Source: JAQYVL01 sp964578935
Lineage (GTDB): Bacteria; Desulfobacterota; Desulfobacteria; Desulfobacterales; SURF-7
Assembly (NCBI GenBank): GCA_964578935.1
Contig: CAZOEW010000110.1
Coordinates: 1-12,858 of the forward strand
Direction of reading: 5' to 3'
DNA length: 12,858 nt
The notes beneath the pieces were generated by a model, which saw only the letters and a list, made by a program, of their open reading frames with translations, was not told the origin of the DNA and searched no databases. Shown here one piece after another: positions 6,640-12,858 of the stretch; the first letter of the stretch is position 1, and each line of letters starts with the position of its first letter. A program made the position numbers and the translations under genes.

Positions 6640-7830
6640 CTATTCATTGTTCCGCGGCCAAGCCAGCAGCATTTGCAAAAAACTGGTCAAGGTTCTCCGT
6701 TTTTTCTTTTCAGCGCCTTTCCGATGTAAAAATTTTTCCGCAAGCTCTATTAAATTTTTCGATATATCCGAATTTGGTGCGATTTCTTGCAATGGTTTCC
6801 CGTTGTTAATTGCAGCCATTGTGGCCCGATAGTCATTGGGTATAACCCAAAAAAGTTCATTGTTAATGCTGGCCCGTACATCTTCCAGAGAAATTTCATT
6901 TTTCTTCATATAGCGATTCAGTATTACTTTGATGCGATTTTCCGAAACATACCCCAGATCCACAACCGATTTCATAAGCCGGTTGGTATTGGCTAAACAA
7001 GGCAGGCTTGGAATCGATACAAGCATTACACTATCGGAAATCTGCAGGACTTTTAAGGCGGTTTCATTCGTGGATTGGCCAAGGTCGATAATTACATAGT
7101 CAAACATGGACTTCATAAGCCGTAAAATCTGTTCGATTGTCTCCGGCGTTGGGGGGAGATGGCCGTTCAAATGCGCGGGTGACGGCAGAAGATGAATACC
7201 GGATGCATGCTCGGTAAGAACATTCAGCAAAAATGTATCATCCAGACGATCGATGTTTTTGGTGATTTCTCCCCAATGAAATTTTGGAGCGACTTCCAGA
7301 AAAAGCGGAATTTCACCGAATAAGGTGTTCATATCCAAAAGCACTATTTTCCGATTTTCCTCGACTGTTTTGAGGGAAATTGCAAGGTTAACCGCAACCG
7401 TCGTTGTGCCGACTCCGCCCTTTCCTCCCAGGATACTAATAATTTGTCCGGATTCTTCGCTGGAATTTTTTCTGGACAGGGTCCGTCTTTCTTTAAACAG
7501 GTTCAGTGCTCTGCTTACATCTTCCGGATTGACGGGTTGCATAATAAATTCTTTGGCCCCAATCCTCATCAGACGCATCAGCGTGGATGTATCGATGCTT
7601 CCGGCCGTGATGAATACTTCGGCTGTTTCATTGGTTCCGATAATATTCTCAACCTCCTGCAGATCCTCTTCTTTTCCCGGATCGATCTCATAAATGATCA
7701 AGTCAGGCTGATTGGCAGCCTTTTTGGACAGGATGCACCAATCCGGATCGGCGCTGAATATTCGTCGCAAATTATCCGCATGCTCTCCATCTCTTAATAA
7801 TAAGTTGACAACCATCGTTTTATTCAGCAT
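6640..7830 (-). CDS. tadZ: TadZ/CpaE ParA/MinD-like localisation ATPase
   Basis: A 396-residue protein with an atypical receiver-like domain at about 5-115 (PDLIIYEID near 42-50, ITAGSIDTSTLMRLMRIGAKEF near 74-95), a linker, and a ParA/MinD-like ATPase domain from about 128. The deviant Walker A is GGKGGVGTTTV (135-145): the KGG lysine is kept, but the usual lysine just before the threonines is replaced by threonine. A LLDMN switch (164-168) and a YVIIDLG Walker B with D249 follow. TadZ/CpaE proteins direct the pilus machine to a specific site, often a pole, and recruit TadA; loss of the second lysine is common in this group. The ATG has GGGAG 7 bases upstream. The gene lies between tadG and tadA. 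Confidence 0.9.
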   Translation of the reverse strand: MLNKTMVVNLLLRDGEHADNLRRIFSADPDWCILSKKAANQPDLIIYEIDPGKEEDLQEVENIIGTNETAEVFITAGSIDTSTLMRLMRIGAKEFIMQPVNPEDVSRALNLFKERRTLSRKNSSEESGQIISILGGKGGVGTTTVAVNLAISLKTVEENRKIVLLDMNTLFGEIPLFLEVAPKFHWGEITKNIDRLDDTFLLNVLTEHASGIHLLPSPAHLNGHLPPTPETIEQILRLMKSMFDYVIIDLGQSTNETALKVLQISDSVMLVSIPSLPCLANTNRLMKSVVDLGYVSENRIKVILNRYMKKNEISLEDVRASINNELFWVIPNDYRATMAAINNGKPLQEIAPNSDISKNLIELAEKFLHRKGAEKKKRRTLTSFLQMLLAWPRNNE

Positions 7831-7866
7831 GAAACTTCTCCCAACTATTCTATAGTGTATGGTCTT

Positions 7867-9105
7867 CTACTTGACCAGAACGGGAATCCTTGCCAGAATC
7901 CCGAAATTTTCTCCACCGGTAGTACCGCTCAGCTCATGTTCGCTGCAATCGGGTAAAAAATAGATCGATTTTTTCGCATAGGGAGCCGGACTTCCATCAA
8001 CGTTTTCTAAATGAAAGTAGTTGACAAAGCTTTCCCAACGAACCTGCCCATCCGGGCTGGTATTACTCCAATCACCCATCTGGGTCGGAGCGCCATTATA
8101 TTGAGGATCTGTTCCGGCACCGGTAATCCAAATAATATTGACATTAACCGCACCGACAACCTCTTCGCACACACTTATATTATTACCCGGACAAGTGACC
8201 ACCGGCAGAGTCAAATTCCACGGAACGGTTTTGCCTGAACTGGCGGATTCCCAGCATGATACCAACCTGTCAAAAGCAGTTTGAATTTCTCCTCCATTGG
8301 TAGCAACGTCCTCCCCCAGTTTTATGCTATCGGGGTTTCCATTCCCGCATATTAAACTTCTGACTTCCTGCGCGTTTGTTCCGCCTGTACAGGGATTATC
8401 CTGATTGAAGCTGGTCCAGCCTCCGGTTTCACTGCTGGAAACATTTTCTCCGCTGTTAATCATCCGGCCGATGTTGCAGCTATAAGCGCCGTCTTTTAAA
8501 ATGCTTTCCTCACAAATCGCTATTGGCTGATCCACATCTCCCGGCCGCAAGGTGCCGGCAAACCCGATATAGGCAATCGCGCTTGCGGATTTTTCAAAAC
8601 TCTCATGACCAAAAATTTTTGCAAAATACGACGTTATCGGGGTAGCTTCTCTTCGAACGGTAACTTGTACCGCATTGATGAAATTAAGATCCGCATCCAG
8701 CACATCATCGGAAACATCCCAAAGATCCACCGGGGTTGTCGAATCATTCGGAGTAAAAACCCGGCTTGCAAATGACCAATGTCCTCGCTGGACATCGCCG
8801 CTGTTTCCACCCGACCAATTGACTTCAACCGGAACGCCTTCGGCGTTATTTGCGATCGCGGCGTCTCGTGCAATCTGGTTGCAGTTTACATTCACCGATG
8901 TTCCGGAATCATTATACAGGAATCTTGCCCCAGCGAGTGCTGCCGCATCGGCTGCATTCTGCAATTCATTATTGGCGACAAAAATATTGCTTATATCAAT
9001 TGCAAGGGCTGCAAAACCGAGAAGCATGACAATGATGACCGCAACCAGGACCGCTGTTGCGCCTTTCTGGTCTTTGATCAGCAATGACAGTGAAACTGTT
9101 TTCAT
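7867..9105 (-). CDS. tadG: TadG-like Flp pilus assembly protein
   Basis: A 412-residue protein with one N-terminal membrane helix (about 17-39) in the TadE/TadG-like module KGATAVLVAVIIVML, followed by the typical DISNIFVANNELQNAADAAALAGA segment at 38-61. The rest is predicted to lie outside the inner membrane; it contains nine cysteines and ends in FGILARIPVLVK. TadG-type proteins are Tad locus components of uncertain exact role, probably minor pilus or envelope-spanning parts. After the KG junction position +5 is Leu, not the Glu needed for prepilin peptidase processing, so it is probably not cleaved like TadE. The frame can begin at TTG 9120, but the ATG at 9105 has GAGAG 8 bases upstream and gives the usual short cytoplasmic tail. 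It follows tadE by 21 bp. Confidence 0.82.
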   Translation of the reverse strand: MKTVSLSLLIKDQKGATAVLVAVIIVMLLGFAALAIDISNIFVANNELQNAADAAALAGARFLYNDSGTSVNVNCNQIARDAAIANNAEGVPVEVNWSGGNSGDVQRGHWSFASRVFTPNDSTTPVDLWDVSDDVLDADLNFINAVQVTVRREATPITSYFAKIFGHESFEKSASAIAYIGFAGTLRPGDVDQPIAICEESILKDGAYSCNIGRMINSGENVSSSETGGWTSFNQDNPCTGGTNAQEVRSLICGNGNPDSIKLGEDVATNGGEIQTAFDRLVSCWESASSGKTVPWNLTLPVVTCPGNNISVCEEVVGAVNVNIIWITGAGTDPQYNGAPTQMGDWSNTSPDGQVRWESFVNYFHLENVDGSPAPYAKKSIYFLPDCSEHELSGTTGGENFGILARIPVLVK

Positions 9106-9126
9106 AATGTTTGCTCTCAACTTGAT

Positions 9127-9546
9127 TTATTCCATCCTCATAACCGTTGTGGCAGTCAAATCCAAACCGGTCATCAGGTTTTCGATCAGGTTGGGTAATA
9201 CCAGAAAATCATAATGGTACTGGACGCTGACCGTAAGGTCGTCTCCAGGTTCCGTTCCCGCTCCTGATCGTGATATGGTCACAATCGGAACATTTTGAGA
9301 CCCGAAAGTGATCAACGAATTACTGCAATAATGATGTATTACATTAGTTATATCGGTGTTGGATACTCTTGGGTCGGCAAATACGATTCCGGATCTTGCC
9401 CCTTCTCGGCTGGCATTGGTAATCATCGCCTTGTTGTAAAGCAGGACACTGAATTCAATAATGCCGAATGCGAGCACCATCAGCAGCGGAAATATAATCG
9501 CGAACTCAACCGCTGCCGAACCTTTTTGATTGGTAATTAGTTTCAT
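9127..9546 (-). CDS. tadE: TadE pseudopilin
   Basis: A 139-residue minor pilin-like protein. The N-terminus MKLITNQKG then SAAVEFAIIFPLLMV shows a class III prepilin signal: cleavage expected after G9, with the conserved glutamate at +5 (E14) of the mature chain. The single hydrophobic helix spans about 11-36, followed by NKAMITNASREGARSGI, the strongly conserved TadE segment. TadE is processed by the dedicated prepilin peptidase, encoded here at 12843-12289. A GTG at 9567 would add seven residues, but the ATG at 9546 has AGGA 9 bases upstream and gives a normal leader. It lies 28 bp after the small lipoprotein gene. No separate tadF is visible. Confidence 0.9.
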   Translation of the reverse strand: MKLITNQKGSAAVEFAIIFPLLMVLAFGIIEFSVLLYNKAMITNASREGARSGIVFADPRVSNTDITNVIHHYCSNSLITFGSQNVPIVTISRSGAGTEPGDDLTVSVQYHYDFLVLPNLIENLMTGLDLTATTVMRME

Positions 9547-9574
9547 AACCGTTGTTCCTGTAAACACTCATCCT

Positions 9575-9856
9575 CTATTGCAGCTTGAGGATATTAACCG
9601 TTTGTTTCTGTTCAGATCCACCGAACTTGTTCTGATAAACATCAACCGTATGTTCAGCGGCGATTCCATCATATCCTTTTTCCGGTTGAATCGTTTTTCC
9701 TGCATCCGGATTGAGTGTCTGGCTGGACTTTGCCTGTTGAAAAGAGTTTCCCCAGTTCTCATCAAGCTCCGATTTACCCAAAAACAACCCATTGCACCCA
9801 ATTAACGTGAATACGATCGATATCATTATGATTATGGTCAGGCCTCTTTTTCCCAT
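9575..9856 (-). CDS. Small Tad-locus lipoprotein with an NPxAGK motif
   Basis: A 93-residue protein with a lipoprotein signal peptide: basic start, hydrophobic core, and lipobox LIGC with C21 as the acylated residue. The mature part contains NPDAGKTIQPEKGYDGIAAE (49-68) and a following VYQNKF. I recall similar small lipoproteins with this motif in Tad loci of other proteobacteria, but they have no firm function. Its place, directly after the secretin gene and before tadE, is where cpaD or rcpB sits in other loci. It is much shorter than those, so the role as a secretin partner is only inferred. Its ribosome site would fall in the assembly gap, which begins 4 bases upstream of the ATG; the start codon itself is clear. 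Confidence 0.75.
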   Translation of the reverse strand: MGKRGLTIIIMISIVFTLIGCNGLFLGKSELDENWGNSFQQAKSSQTLNPDAGKTIQPEKGYDGIAAEHTVDVYQNKFGGSEQKQTVNILKLQ

Positions 9857-9860
9857 TGTC

Positions 9861-9960
9861 NNNNNNNNNNNNNNNNNNNNNNNNNNNNNNNNNNNNNNNN
9901 NNNNNNNNNNNNNNNNNNNNNNNNNNNNNNNNNNNNNNNNNNNNNNNNNNNNNNNNNNNN
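9861..9960. other. Assembly gap of 100 N inside the Tad operon
   Basis: Exactly 100 unknown bases lie between the secretin stop (9970) and the small lipoprotein start (9856). A round 100 is the customary placeholder for a scaffold join of unknown size. Both flanking genes are complete, so the gap need hold only a short spacer with the lipoprotein ribosome site, but a small gene could be hidden here. The right-hand contig ends in a run of T. Confidence 0.97.
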
Positions 9961-9969
9961 TTTTTTGAT

Positions 9970-11409
9970 TTACTCATTTTCCGGATCGGTGTGACCGACC
10001 TCTCCTTCAAAATCACCATTTGCCGTCTGTGACGAGTCTTTCTTTTTTCCTCCTGCACCAGCCGCCAGCAGATAGTATTCTGCTTCGGTGGGCTCTACAT
10101 AAAAATCAGTCGGGAGGGTCTGTTTGCTGCCATCGATCGGCTTTACCAGTCGCGGCGTTACAATAACAATCAGCTCGGTTTCATTTTTCTGAAACGCCTT
10201 GCTTCGAAACAGGGCTCCGAGCACGGGGATTTCCCCTAAAAAGGGATACTTTTGAACACTGTCGCGGACGTTTTCACGCAGCAGACCGGCAATCGCAAAA
10301 CTTTCTCCATCCCCCAGTTCGACGGTTGTTGAGGCTCGCCGCGTGGTGATCCCCGGAATGATGTATCCTTCAAGCCTTACAGGTGCCGAGTAATCCAGTT
10401 CCGATACATTCGGTTCGACGGTTATGCTGATTTTATCCTTGCTCAGAACAACCGGCGTAAACGTCAGCCCGACACCATAGGGTTTATACTCAATTGCCAC
10501 GGTTCCGAGCCCCTGGGGCACCGGTACGGGGAATTCGCCGCCAGCCAGGAAATTGGCGGATTTTCCGCTCATGGCGATCAATGTCGGTTCAGCCAATACT
10601 TTTGCTAGCCCGTCTTCCTTTAATGCATCGATGAATGTGGTCCAGCTTGTGCTTCCGGAATTAAATTTTAATACTCCATTGATGGATGACGACACACTTT
10701 GTCCAAACGGGTTGCTGCTAACGATTTCATCTTTAGTCGGATCAACAAATTTCGTAATGCCGCCAAGCAGGCCGACACCGAATTCGTCGCCATTTACATA
10801 ATTAAAATTGACCCCCATCCGCTGCGTGGCGCTTCTCGATATTTCAGCGACCTTTACTTCCAGCATCACCTGGTGGACACCGCCGACTTCGAGCAGATTG
10901 TTGATTTTCCCTTTGGGTGCATAGGCCTCGGCTAAAGACAACACCTGGGACAAATTGCCGGCACTGGATACTCTTCCTGTCAGGGTAATGGAATCTTTTG
11001 AGGAAAAGACCTGTATTTCCTCTTCCCCGGGTAACAGCTCATGAAGCTTCTCTTTTAACATGGACACGTCATAGGTCACTTCCAGGTCATAGATGGCGGT
11101 CGGTATGTCATTGCTCCATAAAATCATGTTCGTGGTTCCCGCGGTTTTCCCGGTCACATATACCTGATTTGGAGTCAAAAGCATGAAATCGGCAATTTTC
11201 GGGTCCGCGATTGAAACCCTTTTTAGCGATCTGTCACTATCGATAATTAAAGACTTGCCGGAAACAATTTGAAGTTTTCTGGCCTCCTGGCTTCGTGAAA
11301 ATGAAGTTGCTTTCTCCGCGGCGGAAGAATAATGTGATACCAGCAACAGGATACTGATCAAGATGGTAGCTGTTTTGACGTAATGGTTTGATCGCAATGC
11401 TATTCTCAT
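9970..11409 (-). CDS. cpaC: CpaC/RcpA outer-membrane secretin
   Basis: A 479-residue secretin that forms the outer-membrane channel for the Flp pilus. A signal peptide covers about 1-31 (hydrophobic core 13-26, then SSAAEK). The N-terminal secretin-associated domain runs about 44-113 (RSLKRVSIADPKIADF; NQVYVTGKTAGTTNMILW), a BON-like domain about 115-175, and the secretin core about 180-425. The core has QVMLEVKVAEISRSATQRMG, VPVPQGLGTVAIEYKPYGVG and KNETELIVIVTPRLVKP. The C-terminal tail is polar and acidic. A GTG at 11418 is in frame, but it is part of AAAGGTG, which serves as the ribosome site 6 bases before the ATG at 11409, so I chose the ATG. It follows cpaB by 21 bp. It is unbroken, although the assembly gap starts 10 bp beyond its stop. 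Confidence 0.95.
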   Translation of the reverse strand: MRIALRSNHYVKTATILISILLLVSHYSSAAEKATSFSRSQEARKLQIVSGKSLIIDSDRSLKRVSIADPKIADFMLLTPNQVYVTGKTAGTTNMILWSNDIPTAIYDLEVTYDVSMLKEKLHELLPGEEEIQVFSSKDSITLTGRVSSAGNLSQVLSLAEAYAPKGKINNLLEVGGVHQVMLEVKVAEISRSATQRMGVNFNYVNGDEFGVGLLGGITKFVDPTKDEIVSSNPFGQSVSSSINGVLKFNSGSTSWTTFIDALKEDGLAKVLAEPTLIAMSGKSANFLAGGEFPVPVPQGLGTVAIEYKPYGVGLTFTPVVLSKDKISITVEPNVSELDYSAPVRLEGYIIPGITTRRASTTVELGDGESFAIAGLLRENVRDSVQKYPFLGEIPVLGALFRSKAFQKNETELIVIVTPRLVKPIDGSKQTLPTDFYVEPTEAEYYLLAAGAGGKKKDSSQTANGDFEGEVGHTDPENE

Positions 11410-11430
11410 TTTATTCACCTTTATAAGTTA

Positions 11431-12276
11431 TCATGACTTTACTGATTTTCGATCCTGCTTATCCCCTTTGATGATCTCGACACTCATGATTTGAGGCTTC
11501 CAGACTTTCGGTGTTTTGTTGCTCACCGGTTTTTTTGCCGGTTCAGCCTGCTTTAATGAGGCCAGTGTCTGCGGAATCGTTGCGCCGGTGGTGGATACTG
11601 TTTCTGAATCCATCATATTTCTCAACGCGAACTGAAGTTTACCCTCGCTGGCCGATAGTGCCAGTTTTTCTCCTTCTTCCGGAGTAACTTCCAGGGTATA
11701 TACATCGATCGGAGCAGGATCACCCTTTGCGTTTTTCTGAATTTGTGTTCCGGTGGCAAGTATTAAAATATTTTCCAATACCAGCTTTGTTTTTTGGGTT
11801 TTGCTTACCGGATCAGTCAACGTCACCAGGATATCCACATTGTTTCCGGGATTGACAAACCCGGAAATCCCGATCACCTTATCTCCTCTGACCGCGATAG
11901 CGCGTTTTCCCGGCTTCAAAATTGCGGAGATACCGCCAATTGTAATATCACTTGATGCCAATCGATGCTCAACAATCACTTCACCTTTTTTTAGTTCTCC
12001 GATAACGATTCGGCCGTTCAGATCTGCTGAGTTGGTGAAACTTCCGGTTGGAACACTTTCTTTGAAATAGGGAGCGGATTTCATCATTTCCGGTATGAGT
12101 TTCGTGCCTGCCGGCAGATCAATCCCGGCAACAACAACCGGTACGGCCTCCGACTCGACTTTCACGACCTCCACTGTCGTCGTCTGCTTTTTTAACCAGT
12201 CATATATCAAAGCGCTGCCGGTCAATGCGATTACGAGCGCAATTATTATTGGAATACCTGCTTTCCAATTTTTCAT
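11431..12276 (-). CDS. cpaB: CpaB/RcpC Flp pilus assembly protein
   Basis: A 281-residue inner-membrane-anchored periplasmic protein with an N-terminal helix (about 7-27), a SAF domain at about 46-108 (VPVVVAGIDLPAGTKLIPEM; LKKGEVIVEHRLAS) and an RcpC-type region at about 115-235 (GISAILKPGKRAIAVR; GFVNPGNNVDILVTL). Known homologues are needed for pilus biogenesis and are thought to gate or stabilise the secretin, possibly by binding peptidoglycan through the SAF fold. The C-terminal tail is rich in lysine and proline. The gene has the strongest ribosome site in the operon, AAGGAGG 5 bases before the ATG. It lies 12 bp after the peptidase gene and 21 bp before the secretin gene. Confidence 0.94.
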   Translation of the reverse strand: MKNWKAGIPIIIALVIALTGSALIYDWLKKQTTTVEVVKVESEAVPVVVAGIDLPAGTKLIPEMMKSAPYFKESVPTGSFTNSADLNGRIVIGELKKGEVIVEHRLASSDITIGGISAILKPGKRAIAVRGDKVIGISGFVNPGNNVDILVTLTDPVSKTQKTKLVLENILILATGTQIQKNAKGDPAPIDVYTLEVTPEEGEKLALSASEGKLQFALRNMMDSETVSTTGATIPQTLASLKQAEPAKKPVSNKTPKVWKPQIMSVEIIKGDKQDRKSVKS

Positions 12277-12288
12277 TTTTGCCTCCTT

Positions 12289-12843
12289 CTACTGCAACAT
12301 AAAAGAGTTAATTTTTACGATATCAAAGCCGATATATATGAATGTACCGATTGCGATGGCGACTCCGTAACAAAGTCTTGGCCTGTTGGCATCGGTTACA
12401 GCATCTTCTAAAATCAATTTTTTGGTCAACACGAATGTCTTGATTGTTTCGATACTTTCTGAAGCTACCTTTTTAAAATATGGAATATTTCGAAGCAGAA
12501 TGACCAGGGCATAAACCCCGCCTACGAGCGCGATATAAATAAAAGAAGTAAACACTCCTTTCCAGCCCAGCATTGCTCCGACTGCCCCCATCAACTTTGC
12601 ATCACCGGCGCCCATACCGCCCATCAGGTATGGTAGAATGAAAACCGCGATACCGGCTATCAACCCGAAAAGACTGAATACAAACCCATCCAACCCGCTC
12701 CATACGGTATGATACACGATAAAGACGAGTATGGCCGGGAAGGTGATTACATTGGGTATTTTTTGAATTCGATAATCAATAATCGCAGAGAGAGTAAGAA
12801 CGAACAGCAAAAAAATGTATGGAAAATATGCAAGTGATGCCAT
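12289..12843 (-). CDS. tadV: TadV/CpaA prepilin peptidase (A24 family)
   Basis: A 184-residue multi-pass membrane aspartic protease that removes the leader from Flp and from pseudopilins such as TadE. The two catalytic aspartates are D23 in SAIIDYRIQKIPN and D81 in the GMGAGD motif (76-81). It consists of the peptidase domain only: the N-methylating domain with zinc cysteines found in PilD is absent, as usual for TadV. The last 55 or so residues add another hydrophobic segment near the C-terminus. The ATG has GGAG 10 bases upstream. It is the first Tad gene visible, 15 bp from the window edge, so the flp pilin gene and operon promoter are expected just outside. Confidence 0.93.
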   Translation of the reverse strand: MASLAYFPYIFLLFVLTLSAIIDYRIQKIPNVITFPAILVFIVYHTVWSGLDGFVFSLFGLIAGIAVFILPYLMGGMGAGDAKLMGAVGAMLGWKGVFTSFIYIALVGGVYALVILLRNIPYFKKVASESIETIKTFVLTKKLILEDAVTDANRPRLCYGVAIAIGTFIYIGFDIVKINSFMLQ

Positions 12844-12858
12844 TATGATTGTTCTCCG

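Noticed and set aside
8675..9214. 179-codon plus-strand frame opposite tadG and tadE
   Set aside because: It lies antisense to two well-supported Tad genes, has no recognisable domain and no sensible neighbours on its strand; it is a shadow frame.
9774..10058. Minus-strand open frame crossing the N run
   Set aside because: It is open only because unknown bases cannot contain a stop. Its ends overlap the secretin tail and the lipoprotein gene in other frames.
1..12858. CRISPR arrays, tRNA or rRNA genes, riboswitches
   Set aside because: No regularly spaced repeats, cloverleaf-like segments or conserved rRNA stretches were seen on either strand.

Overview
This window carries one nearly complete Tad/Flp pilus (type IVc, tight adherence) assembly operon, read on the minus strand from about 12843 down to 2280. 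Downstream of it lie a shortened DUF6502-family gene and a complete IS4-family insertion sequence at the left edge. Gene order, moderately low GC, the DUF6502 neighbour and the style of the transposase suggest a Gram-negative of the Desulfobacterota (former Deltaproteobacteria) type. This is an inference from family resemblance, not a placement. The secretin and lipoproteins confirm a two-membrane cell. A run of exactly 100 N (9861-9960) shows a draft scaffold or metagenome assembly.

Layout from right to left, in transcription order: prepilin peptidase TadV/CpaA (12843-12289), CpaB/RcpC (12276-11431), secretin CpaC/RcpA (11409-9970), assembly gap, small lipoprotein (9856-9575), TadE pseudopilin (9546-9127), TadG-like protein (9105-7867), TadZ/CpaE (7830-6640), TadA/CpaF ATPase (6605-5265), TadB (5246-4278), TadC (4254-3292) and TadD (3266-2280). 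Intergenic distances outside the gap are about 12-37 bp and nearly every gene has its own Shine-Dalgarno sequence, so the set looks like one transcript. Its promoter, and the flp major pilin expected just upstream of tadV, lie beyond the right edge or are absent.

TadV would process Flp and TadE. TadA powers assembly through the TadB/TadC inner-membrane platform, and TadZ positions the machine. CpaC forms the outer-membrane channel, helped by CpaB, the TPR protein TadD and the small lipoprotein, which sits where CpaD/RcpB is found in other loci. TadE and TadG are minor pilin-like or surface components.

Left region: the DUF6502 gene (2145-1645) stops after 166 codons, apparently short of the family's usual length, and is followed by about 140 bp of unexplained sequence. 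The IS (110-1503) has 15-bp imperfect terminal inverted repeats, an intact DDE transposase and no recognisable target-site duplication. The region before the transposase start forms a long hairpin that would bury the ribosome binding site in read-through transcripts but not in transcripts from a plausible internal promoter. This is the most interesting regulatory structure in the window. I found no previously undescribed multi-gene system; the rest is a recognisable pilus locus with a few local oddities.
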